Source: Perkinsus marinus ATCC 50983 | Lineage: Eukaryota; Perkinsozoa; Perkinsida; Perkinsidae | DNA: 34,999 bases | Reading direction: 5' to 3' | Assembly (NCBI RefSeq): GCF_000006405.1 | Contig: NW_003206671.1 | Span: 202,205 to 237,203 of the forward strand | Shown here: positions 1 to 10,479 of the stretch, in pieces | Numbering within the stretch: the first letter of the stretch is position 1 | How the letters are laid out: each line of letters starts with the position of its first letter | Translations under genes and position numbers: made by a program | The notes under the pieces: model-generated | What the model saw: the letters and a program-made list of their open reading frames with translations, nothing else | Databases searched by the model: none | Told to the model about the DNA's origin: nothing

Positions 1-33
1 CGGTTTCGGAAGAGTGATTGTCACTGATCTCAG

Positions 34-1544
34 AAGTCGTCGGAGATTCAGCGTAAGTTCGCGGAGGCAGAGGCGGCGGAGCGAAGCGCCACGGACACTG
101 TGGAAGAACTTCGTACCAAGCGAGGCCAATGCGAAGGGGAACTCCGGGAGAAAGAGAGATGTCGAGAAGAAGTCGTGCAGAATATCAGGGTTGGTTTTTC
201 ATTTCCCATCGCTACGCTAGTCGGGTATGCCGGGGTCCTATTCAGCTGAAGTCTCTGCAGCGAGAGCTGTCGGAATTTGAGCAGGAGGTAGAGACGCTGC
301 AGCAGGAATACGGTGTCGTTGACTTCGCGGGAAAAGCGAAGCAAGTTGAGGATTTGCGATCTGCAGTTCTGGTGGGTCTATCCACTATCACGGATGAGCT
401 GATTCCTCGGTTCCAGAGTCTGCGGGAGCATAAGTCCAGGATTGAGGGGAAGGTTTCTCAGCTAGTAGACCAGCAAAGAGCAGTTTCTCATCAGCTCGAT
501 AGTACGACTGATCCACACCGTAACAATTGTAGTAGTTGTGACTAGGTTCCCTTTACAAAAACATCGACGACCGGCATCGCTCCGCTCTGATCCAGCATGA
601 AGTGTCTGCTATGGCGACCCAGGATCTCTCTCGCTATCATTCTGCGTTGGACAAGGCGCTCATGAGGTAAGCCCACTAGTGCAGTCGCTTCCTCGGCTAT
701 TACTGTTGAACCCATTCCCACTTGATGGTGGTATACGCAATAGAGCAGTACTGCCGTTATTGTGCTGCATTGGTGTTATCGTTCGACCTTCATTGACTTC
801 TTCTTTACATCGCCGTTTCCTCGTTGGATATCCTCTTTCCCGTCAGATACCACGTCTCCAAGATGATGGAGATAAACCGAGTTATCAGAGAGCTGTGGCA
901 GCAGGTGATTGTTCAGCATATGAGGAACTTCTGGTGAGCGTGACATATGCTTCTCGAGGTCTATCGAGGCCGAGACATTGACTATATAGCGATTCGTTCC
1001 GACACTGAAGATGGTGCCGCAAATGTCACCAGTGCCACTAGGCTGCGAAGCTACAATTACAGGGTTGTAAGCTGCTAAATCTGCGTAGGGGATTATGTAA
1101 CCAATCATCCACTGTTCAGGTCATGACGTGCCAAGGAGTCGAAGTTGACATGAGAGGGAGATGCTCAGCTGGACAACGAGTTCTTGCGTCTTTGATAATT
1201 CGTCTAGCGCTGGCCGAGAGTTTCTGCTGTAACTGTGGTATTCTAGCACTGGATGAACCGACGACGAATTTGGATTCCACCAACATCGAAGGGCTGGTAG
1301 GCGGCAGACTGAGTGCACTATCGTGAAGGTGTTCCGTGTATGTCAGGCCGATGCACTTGCTGATTTGATTGAGACCAGGCGAAACAGCTCCAACTTTCAA
1401 CTGCTTCTCATCACGCACGATGAAGAATTCGTGAGGAAGCTCGTGACCGGTCCGACTCATCCGTGCGATTACTATTATCGGGTTGCTAAAGATAACGAGG
1501 GATTCAGTTTTATTAGACAGTGCAATGTTATAGATCTACAATGA
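34..1544 (+). CDS. RAD50: RAD50 DNA-repair ATPase, C-terminal part (5' end outside window)
   Basis: RAD50 is the SMC-like ABC ATPase of the MRE11 complex, acting in the nucleus in double-strand break repair. Seven exons can be joined in frame: 34-189, 246-501, 546-666, 847-904, 959-1066, 1120-1296 and 1347-1544. The first three encode the returning coiled coil, and the fourth begins [17 protein letters not shown], a typical RAD50 segment. Exon 6 carries the ABC signature RCSAGQ, then [12 protein letters not shown] and Walker [12 protein letters not shown]. Exon 7 carries the H-loop LLITHDEEF and ends with TGA at 1542-1544. Walker A and the zinc hook lie upstream of the window. Introns are 44-57 nt except one of 180 nt. 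The match to the family is unambiguous. Only the leftmost boundary is uncertain, because a TGA in frame just before position 34 implies that an intron ends there. Confidence 0.95.
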
Positions 1545-2505
1545 TTGTTTCATGCTTTCCGTTGTGTAGTGTACTGAGTACTCTGCCATTCATGTTGTTA
1601 TCGAAATAGATACACTCAAAGTCGAACGACGTTGATCGGTTGACTCAAGAGCATAAGATTACGCGACTAAGCCAGACAGGCCCGCATTATTGGCGCTGCG
1701 CCACCGCGACGTGATTGATGTGTGAGGCTGACCTTCACACATCTTCCGGGTCGGGAGGGTTGGGTGAGAAGAACCAGAGGGTTTCATCACTGTACTGTAA
1801 CAGTGTACGCCGCAGCATATTGCTACGCCACAGCGACACTCATCATGAAGGAGAGTGGTTGATCATATCAACTTGCTCTGCACGCAGGCGCACGTATCTT
1901 ACGGGTATGAGTCTCTATCGTCTGCGAGCGGAGACGGACGCTTCATAATGGCGTGCTAGGGGGCACTCTCTCAGTCCGATCAGGTTTCACTCACGCGACA
2001 CAAAGTTTGCTATCATTTTGCTGCACGAAATTGTCATTAGTCATTCACGTGATGGATGAAGGTGAACACGTACATACATAAGTTGTTGTCAGTTTCGATG
2101 GACATAATATGTCTACCTCGAGGTAAGGGTGATCCTTGGTGGCTCCCCGCAACTGTATGAGATCGATCGTGGGTATAATGGGGCAAATCCATGTTTTTTT
2201 CAGGCGTGCACAAATATCATCGTACTAGGTTAATACCACATACTTTCAACGTCGTTTTTATACAGTTTGAAACGTATAGAAAATGATCTTGCTATTCTCA
2301 TTCCCATCGTGTGGCAGAGATAGATTATTCCTCTTGTCCTCCGAAGGTTGTTGTCGAGGTGAAAGATTCTTCATACCCTCCTCTTCATGGAAAATCAGCT
2401 AACCAAAGATTTCCATGGCGTTTGAAACAGAAAAATTTCATATTCATATCATCTCATGGAGCCTCTGGAATAGAAAGGAAAAATTAAAAATCTCGTCGAG
2501 CTCAA
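1545..2505. other. Convergent intergenic region, no gene seen
   Basis: This 961 bp lies between the stop codons of RAD50 (+) and the purine gene (-), so it should hold both 3' UTRs. No frame shows a recognisable protein. Two related short words, GCTGCGCCACCGCGAC near 1695 and GCTACGCCACAGCGAC near 1824, lie about 130 bp apart. GCCCGCATTATTG at 1680 resembles a word repeated at 20929 and 21491. Confidence 0.6.
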
Positions 2506-4862
2506 TCATGCACTCCACTTATCAGCATCGATCAGCTTCTTCACTTTACCATGCGCCTCGTCTACTAAAGCACCACGAATGGATTTGACGTTGCAGCACG
2601 AGCCGAACATTTGCGCGATGAAACGCGCCGCATTTCCAGGACGTTGAACATATCTGATCGAGGCAACAAATATGCAAACCCACTTACTCGAAAGAAGAAA
2701 ATTCCTTCGCCGCTACATGTTCAACAGCGATCGGGTACAAAAACTGGCAATCATAATCCACCTACACGTTGCTAGAAAGCGGAGGGTTTCCAATACAGGA
2801 TGGGTTGTGAGGGTCAGGAGGGCATGATACCACAGGCCAGACCGATAGGAAAGAGGCAGTGCCGCTCAGCGCATCCGTGCCACCCGCAGAGGCAATGATA
2901 GCCATTGGCTCGATAGATTTGTTATACCTGAGTCGCAGCTAACAACATCTACAAGTGTCACGTCGTACATTTGCAAAGCAAACTCCAATCTTGTCGGCTG
3001 CTTATGGGCTGAACAGATCCTGTAATGCGATGGGATACCGTACCTATTATGGAAATCACATCAAAAAAACACTAAAAGACTCTACTTGGCAAGTTCAGCT
3101 TGGCATTTATCGATGTGAGGTTTATCAGAGTCACTTCCAGCAAAAACCGCGACACAGCAACCTTTAATCTGCAAGAGAACCGAGCGTGGCTGTAAGCGAA
3201 TTCGGGATTGAAGGCATACGAATCCATGGTGCCTCAAGTTACTGCAGACCCGCTCTTCAGGAGTCATCTTAACTGCTTTCGACGGCCATTCGAACGGTTG
3301 TCCAGTCACCCGTTCGCACACAGCAATGTACCTGAACAGACATGGGATAACGCGATCCATAATACGGTACCAGGCCGGGCAACTTACCGGTAGGCGCATT
3401 CGACAACATGCTCGTTGGAGAGCTTGGGCACAGCCTTATCGCGATCCGGTTTGAAACCCATATCGAGGAGAGCATCTCTAACATACTGCTTCGAAAACTC
3501 AGCCGGTTTCAGATGGGGATGATCCTTCAGCAAATCCGAAACATTGCGGTAACTGTGAAAGACAAAATAGGTCGACTGTCTTTTCGTGATGTATTGACAT
3601 CAATTCCTAGCCAGGGGCGATAAAAAAGGCAGGGCGACCATTAGAAGGAAGACGTACCATCTAGCCCATGAAGCATCGCTTTGAGCACTCCTAGCCGAGT
3701 CAAGCCTACTCGATGGATTGGGAAGGTGAACTCGCGCTTTCCCAAACTTACTTTCCGTCGTTCATGAGCTTTTCAATCTGTGGGAATTTACTCTCCCACT
3801 CCTTCACATCACACATGCGAGAGGAATCGGGAGTGTTGACCTTGACCAACAAACATGTGATACAACAGCTGTAGCTCTCACCTCGTCAATGACATGCAAA
3901 ACACCGTTTTCATCGACGCCAAACTCATACTTGGTGTCAAGAAGAATCAATCCCCTGTCTCGCATCAACTGAGCTCCTCTCTCATACAATCTGAGCGATT
4001 TCGAGTAGGATTCACCCCGAAGCAATTGAGCTCACTTGAAAGACAGTTCCTTCATCTGCCGGGCCACATCGGCGCCGCAATACGATGCCACCTGAAGAAC
4101 TTTCCCGAATATGCAAATAGTTACTCTCATACCTCCTCCATAGTCATATTCTCGTCGTGGCCAACTTCCGCTTTGGTGGTAGGAGTGAAAATCGGTGTGG
4201 GGAGCTTCTGAAACCTGTGCAGCGCGTACATCACGACTCACTCCATTTCGTGTGAACCAACCTGATAAGGCCTTCCTCCAGCTTGAGGCCACAAAAAGTA
4301 CGATCTCCTTTCTCGTACGCGGCAGCCATGCTTCCTGACACCAAGAAGAACGAACAACATTCAGTCAGCTACAAAGTCCCAGAACTCACCCCAGAGATAG
4401 CCTCTGATGATGCACTCGACTCCGACATTCTTCATTTTCTTCTGCACAACGACAGCGGGGTCCACCAAGTCATCGCCAACCATAGCATTGGGTACCTAAC
4501 AGGATCGGACCCATTCACAAGAAGAACGGGTGACGCTCACAATATCCTTCGTCGAGTTCATAGCCCACTGCGAGATAGTGTTCAACACCTGACCCTTGAA
4601 GGGAATAAGATTCGGCAGCACGTAGTCGAATGCAGAAACCCTGAGAGATCCGAGACGACCGAATCAACTGGAGACTCATAATGGATGTATCTCACCTGTC
4701 GTTAGTAACCATAACCACGTTGGCATCGGTAAAATAAATCTCACGGACCTTTCCCTTCATCGGCATACCAAGCTCAGGAATGAAGCACTCAGCCAACGTG
4801 TTGTCCAAATTCTCCTCAATACGAGCCTTGTAATCCTCCTTGTTGGTCACTGCAGAAGCCAT
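2506..4862 (-). CDS. PAICS: Bifunctional SAICAR synthetase / AIR carboxylase (PAICS-type fusion)
   Basis: This cytosolic enzyme would catalyse two steps of de novo purine synthesis: carboxylation of AIR to CAIR, then aspartate addition to give SAICAR. The start ATG is at 4862, and exons 4862-4696, 4640-4541, 4495-4390, 4334-4262, 4214-4133, 4091-4036 and a seventh starting at 3990 join in frame. The N-terminal half is PurC, with [77 protein letters not shown] and FSKQYVRD. The C-terminal half is PurE, with [54 protein letters not shown] and a final [11 protein letters not shown] segment, ending at TGA 2508-2506. The order PurC-PurE is the same as in animal PAICS. The last intron is about 110 nt. 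No disruption was seen once introns are removed. Splices between 3880 and 3100 are less certain. Confidence 0.93.
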
Positions 4863-5533
4863 GCCGGGTGGGAGACAGAAAACTCTGACCGGTTACTATA
4901 CAAAGGCGAACGATGAAGACAACCGTTGGGCAGCAGTGGAGACAATTCCGGTCACGGTACAGTTGAACATGCTCATCATCACCCAGTCGGATCGCTGCAA
5001 TGAGTAAATCGCATCAGGCCGGGTTCAATGGGCAGAACGTTCAGAGTTCCTCGGGCTCGTGTCTCTTATGATGACGGTGGAAGCGAGCACACCACTGTCC
5101 ACATCAGTGCTCATAGGACGCGACGATTGCCTGAGAGAATAGAGCGCGTGAAATGAGGGCTGGATAGCTCCTACTGAGGGTTATTCACCGCATGGGTACT
5201 CCCACCTACCCAAGAGATGCACAGCCATGAACAAGAAGACGAGTTGGACTCACCAATTACCGCTGAAGCTCCCCAATGAACGCTCCGACCACTTATACGA
5301 GATACCTAAAAAAAGATCGTGGCGAGCGAATTATCGAGTTCGAGGAAAGTCACATGTTCATTAGAATAATGCTGAGGAGAGCCTGAATGTGAACCTTCAT
5401 CACATAGCTCAGACACCTACGAGTTCGTGAAGTACGAGAGGCGTTTCGGATTTCTGATGGCGCGCGAGATTCACAAGCATTCGTTGCGAGATGACTTGCA
5501 CGCATGCACACGACTGCGATACATACATCGACA
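4863..5533. other. Region between purine gene start and CLC gene end
   Basis: This 671 bp should hold the promoter and 5' UTR of the purine gene (leftward) and the 3' UTR of the CLC gene. An open frame in the CLC reading frame continues to 5350. I judge it non-coding because a splice gives a more protein-like C-terminus ending at 5534. Nothing else was recognised. Confidence 0.5.
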
Positions 5534-8500
5534 TTAGGAGTGATAATCCTCATCATAGTGTTCGACAGGCTTAGCCTCCGTGATGGCCTGTCGAGCGTCC
5601 TCGAGGGTCCCTCGAAACGCCTCCTTGTGTCACGGTCGGTCGTGCGTATGCTCGGATGTTCAGCGCGATAGTCGTATTCCATAGCCGCTAAGCGCGACTT
5701 GAACAAGTGCCTCACGTCGGTGAGCTCGAAGTGGGCCCCCTCAGCAGAGACACCCGCTCTCTCCATCATGTGCTCGGTGACGTCCTTCTCGTAGACTAGA
5801 CTGATCAACGCACTCGAGAGATAGTTACACAACATAATTGGGAGAACGAGGGAATAGACTCCGGTGAGCTCGTAGGCTATGACAACCGCCGTGATAGGGG
5901 TCCGAAACCACGAAGAAAACATTCCCGTCATGCCGAATAGAACTCCTGTTTGGTGAAGGTATCGAACGAAGGAGGGGGACCTATAACGATAAAAAAACCA
6001 AGGAGAGGAGGAACGACAAGGTACGATATAAGGGTACATGTCAGTAGCCTCGCCGATGGACTTCGCGGCCGACCCAATTGCCGAGCCGAGGTACCCTCCA
6101 GTAACCAACGAGGGTGTGAGCAGACCAGCTGGGACTCCTATAGATGTTGCCATGCTCGCCATGAATAAGCGGTAAACGAACATCATCAGCTGAGCGGAGC
6201 GAAGCACTCGAACATGCCTGATATTTCGCAAGTTCTCACAGGTTTTCCAAACCCATGAGAGTCTACTGGATCCTTGAGTTGCTCCTCCAGACCATGCGTG
6301 CCCAGGCCATAGACTTCACCATGGTAGTTGGTGAGATTATAAGTTAACTGCCGATCTCCTCCGAGTCAGCATGAGCGACAACCTTACACAGGATAACAAG
6401 GCTCCGACGACTCCGTAGATCGCGTAAGGCACAATGAGGAGGTAAACGGAGTGGTCGTCAGCGCCGATCTGAAAACCCGAGATCGGTGACGATCAAATCG
6501 ATCACTCACGGAGTTGTTGGACGATTCCACTCCCGCCCACGACACAGCCTTTCTATTTCTCCGCGGCCTCAGGGCCAAGATAGCTCGCAGGTGCTCATCC
6601 AACTTGAAAAAGATCTTGTTCCTATCGATGGTTGACGATATTCACGGACATCAAACAGGGACACGTCTCAGATGCATTCAAGCTTACATCCCCAGAGTCG
6701 CAACAGTGTACAGCAACCCTCCAATGAAAGTGAAAATTCCAACAATTGCGGCATAGATGACGAAATAAAGTTCTTCCTTCTGGCCGTGGATGTCAAGGTC
6801 GAGTATATTGTCGATTCGGAAAGGCTCGAAACGATGCATTAGTGTTCGTGCTAACAGCGTACCTTACATAACAACAACCATGAAATAAAATCGGCTTTTT
6901 AATCGATGGAAACACAGTAGGAAACGCTGTTACTGACAACACTAGCCAGACAGATTTGAGTCATAACTCTTCTACTAGTAAGCTGCAGTATCTCCTCCAG
7001 AGCAAAGGTTACACCTCGAAAAGACATACTCAGAAAACGTTGGGGGCAACGATCGAGTTTTACCCGCTATTGGAGTATCGAACGCTGCCGCAATCCCCGT
7101 TGCGGCAGCTACGACTTGCACCGCTGACTGGAGGTCTCTGTTCCGTGCAATTTCCGTCTTCAGAAAAGGGCTGATAGGAATCCGCACAAATCGGTCGAGA
7201 CGTTATCCAGAAAGATGAAGTATGTCCTCGACTACAGGCGTCCCTACGCAATGATACTGAGAACTCCGATGAGCTCAGCTCCTTCCTAATTCAATGCAAA
7301 CTATATGGGATGTGGGGTACTAGAGGAACCTTGTTCGCTACTACACGAGTATGGCATCCCATTAATAGTTAAATGTCGCCCGGCGATTCTTCACAATCGC
7401 GGATTTCAATTTACTATTAAAACTCCAGGAACGTTGGCCCAGGATTTTTTCGCAAAGCGGAGCCTACCACATGATCAGCGCAACTGATGCCGTAGCCGCG
7501 GCGATATGCACAGCTGGGCCCTCTAGCCCCATAGGAAAGCCTGCAAGAGACAAATGAGATTGTTCATTCGAGGGAGCTAGCTTTGCAACAGGAACGCTAC
7601 GGTAAAGTAACGGTAATAACTGGACATCGGTGGAATCTCTACCTGTGTCCAGGTACTCCAGAGTCTGTAGTAAAGATAAACAGAGCAATTGATGATGGAC
7701 ATCTTTCCGCGAATGTCTGCAGTGCAGACACCTCACCTCCAGCCACAATGATGGTTGCGAGAATGATTCTTAGAGGGATGACGCAGAAAGGTATAACATG
7801 ACCGTTCGTGATGGACACGCGCGTGTTTATCAAACCGCCACCTTGAACTGGATCTCTAAACCTAGCCGGAGCTAGCTGAAGACGAGCTATGATACGACTG
7901 GAGTTGAGTCAAGACCCTTACACCTAGGAAAGTGCCGGTAGCAAGGGCGGCACCTAGCATGATCGCGGAGACGATCCATGGGTTCGGATCCGCCAGCACA
8001 GAGCTGTCCAACGGGCAGTGGTTGATGCCCATGAAGCAGCCACCGTAGCTGTGGACCGAGGTGAAGGCGCGTCCATGAATGGCGACTCACTTGACAGATC
8101 TATCGAGGGCGTATATCATCAGACAAACCAGGCATGCAACGCCTATGCTACCGACCAGGACAAGACCTGAGAATGAGCACTCAGAGGCACGACGAGAAGA
8201 AGCTTGGGTACGACGTCAACAATGACCACGAACGCGCGGCTTACCCACGTAAGTGTGTTCGCCCATATATTTCCGCCACCAGACGCGAGATTCAAGCAGG
8301 GACATCCGTAAATTTCGGCGAGAGATTTCAGTTCTGTGACGAGACCGCTCAGTCGAGCCTGGCAGATGCCTTGTCCCCGACACAGGCTTGGTGGCAATCT
8401 GAGTAGCGGTCCTGTGGCGTGCTAAAAACTACGCTGTATCGCACCGCTGTGCGCGTCCCTGGTTGGTCGTTTTCTTCCGCTTCATTTCCTGCGTTAATTA

Positions 8501-8615
8501 CAACTGCGATATCTTGGCCGTCTAAACACACGGCCTCTACGACTCGAAGGAGCTACTGGCACCTACCCACGAGTTCCTCTGAGCTCGACTCCGTGTGAGC
8601 TAGGGGAGCGGTCAT
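5534..8615 (-). CDS. CLC-family chloride channel or anion/proton antiporter
   Basis: This is a multi-pass membrane protein of the CLC family. Starting at ATG 8615, exons 8615-8567, 8536-8433, 8398-8245 and 8166-8091 join in frame and lead into the first helix, LVGSIGVACLVCLMIYAL. Later exons give the GSGIP-position motif as QGGGLINTRVSI, then VAGGFPMGLEGPAVHIAAA with the gating Glu kept. Next come DLQSAVQVVAAATGIAAAFD, PIAGVTFALEEI and SIGVPAGLLTPSLVTGG, which corresponds to the GxFxP motif. GMTGMFSSWFRTPITAVVIA and a helix of the last bundle follow. I see no CBS pair; the tail after the last helix is short and acidic, ending EHYDEDYHS. That end uses a GTGAGG donor near 5717; without it the frame runs on to 5350. 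Two introns near the start are only 30 and 34 nt. The first exon is the weakest part, and an ATG in exon 3 is an alternative start. Neighbouring Whirly-like gene is divergent. Confidence 0.9.
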
Positions 8616-8974
8616 ATAGAACCAAGCGACAACAAGGCTCCGTCACGAACAAAGCTGAAGACCATACCGGCTAGAGGTACATACGGTTTAGTACGCTCCG
8701 TGATTGCCCGTTCGAGGGTTTTCCGGTTTTTTTTTATTTTTCAAGGGTTTTACCCTGAAATTCGGTGGGTTTCACGCTGAGCTCTGAGCAACGGCATGAG
8801 ATCGTTACGCGTCCATGCTAGTTATGGAGGTATAGACTCACAAAGTGCATGGAAATGTACTGCGTCAATGAGGTGCGGATTTAAACCTCTACCCGAACTT
8901 AAATTACCCAACCGAAGGGGTCGTTCAATACACCGATTTCGAGAGTCTGAATCGCTTCTTACACGTATAATACG
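8616..8974. promoter_or_regulatory. Divergent promoter region between CLC and Whirly-like genes
   Basis: This 359 bp separates two start codons pointing away from each other, so it must hold both promoters unless the 5' UTRs contain introns. It has a T-rich tract at 8727-8741. Right after it is a short palindrome, AGGGTTTTACCCT at 8744-8756. No TATA-like box could be assigned with confidence. Confidence 0.5.
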
Positions 8975-10479
8975 ATGCTAGGACCAGTTCTGACATCCAG
9001 AAAATATAAAATGAACAAGAGGAAAACGAGCATTTCGTTTCTCGCGCGCCCAGGATTTTCCTCTCTCTCTGTTACCTTGGCAATTCCCAGAGACTCAAAG
9101 ATTGAAGTTTGTAAAATGTTGCGCGGTTGCCTCCAGCATCTGAGCGAGATTTCCTCATTCAGCGCAGTACAGCCTGCACCCTTCTCCATCTTCACTGATA
9201 AGGCTATGGTCATGATCAAACCGACACCGGTAAGTTACGCAACTCAGTGAATTGCATATCCATCGTGATAGAAGTCGTATAAAATACTAGGCGTTTATAT
9301 CGGGCTCGGTGCATCAGGACCCGATCGCATCAATCGGCTCTACGAACATTAGAACATTTGCTCACGATATGGTATGAGAAATTCATCTTCGTCTCGTGAG
9401 TGTAGCCGCTCCAATCGCGTCAAATCCTAGGCCGTCGTCCAGAGGATCAATGGCGAACTTAAGGTGAAGACTGAAGGGAAGCTGTCTTGGCTCTTCATGA
9501 ACAAGTCTGCCGAGGGAAGCACTGGCAAGAGTAAACAACGAGTGAAGAAGTTCGATCCGATTTCATTGCTGGTCCTCTCAGCTTACGATAAGCAGTCGTT
9601 GCTATCCATATCACTTAACGCTGCTAAGGCTGCTGAAATCTTGACACTCTCACCAGCTGCTGGTGGTACTATAAGTAAGGGTGTCCCTATAACTCGCTTC
9701 TCAAATTCGTCGAGTTCGTAGATCCCAGTGCCTTCTCCAAGGGAGGGCCCCAATCTCTCTCCTTCTCACCGGTCACCAAACCCGCTGATGGGGAGACCGA
9801 GGCGAAGCAGGCGGTTCATATTGTGGCCACCGTAATACTAGTGTTAACAGCAACGATAATTTCGTGTTCGACTAAGTCACCTCCGGAATTTGTACATGCT
9901 CGTTTCTCGTTCTCCAGTGCTCGCTCCGTGACTCTTGCCTTGCCCTGTGGCATTCTGCACATTTTCGATAATAATTGTGCAGGGCATAAACATAGTTTAA
10001 TTATTACATATTTCGAGCATGCTGCAGTGGCCCTGGAGTGGTTCAATAGTTGCATACTTGCACGTGTCGCTGAGCCCGCTATTAGCTTCTCAATATCCTC
10101 AGAAAGCGGCTCAAAGAATTGAAATCGACGCTACTCCTGGGGAGCTGAAGGCCATGCAAGTGCTGATCGAATCCGTACGTCCTCCAACTACTCGCTGGAC
10201 TAGGCATACACCGCTGTAGGTACTTCCTGCATTGTATGGCTGGCGACTAAATCCGGTGAGCGAGGCGGCCAACGAAAGTCAGGGAAATAACGTAAGACGG
10301 GTGACAGGGATTCACTCAACCTCTCTTGAGATCGCCTCTCAGTTTTATGTCGCTGTCTGGCATCGGACGTATTTCTATGCAACTTCACGAAATTCTTGGA
10401 TCGCCACTATTTATTACACGCTCTTTGGGACTTCCCTCAGGCCCCTCCTGCCCCGAGCGTCGATGACTTCTTCTCCTAA
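8975..10479 (+). CDS. Whirly-like single-strand DNA-binding protein
   Basis: Whirly proteins bind single-stranded DNA as tetramers, in plants mainly in plastids, mitochondria and nucleus. Exon 1 (8975-9229) has a basic N-terminus that could be an organelle presequence. It ends with FSIFTDKAMVMIKPTP, matching the family's opening strand (PYSIYKGKAAL-type). Exon 2 starts at 9431 with VVQRINGELKVKTEGKLSWLF and continues LSISLNAAKAAEILTLSP. A segment VDPSAFSKGGPQSLSFSP follows, where Whirly has FFHDP and a basic strand. After an intron ending near 10104 comes RIEIDATPGELKAMQVLIES, then LPALYGWRL, matching the final helix with its PH.MGW end. The last exon (10441-10479) encodes APPAPSVDDFFS and TAA. 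Introns between 9670 and 10100 are not fully resolved. The family call rests on ordered motif similarity, not on a search. A distant relative with the same fold, such as a mitochondrial RNA-binding MRP protein, is the main alternative. Confidence 0.7.

Noticed and set aside
3600-4040. In-frame TGA within the purine gene (near 4033), suggesting a pseudogene or a recoded stop
   Set aside because: A 45 nt intron with a GTGAGC donor (starting 4035) and CGCTCAG acceptor (ending 3991) removes it and restores KELSFKLYERG, matching the family.
5350-5533. C-terminal extension of the CLC protein to 5350
   Set aside because: The extension is irregular. A GTGAGG donor and ACACAAG acceptor switch to a frame with a normal-looking short acidic tail ending at 5534.
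7510-7740. Separate exon in the CLC gene between the two halves of the VAGG-FPMGLEGP motif
   Set aside because: Splicing it out as an intron of about 220 nt joins VAGG directly to FPMGLEGPAVH in phase, as the family requires.
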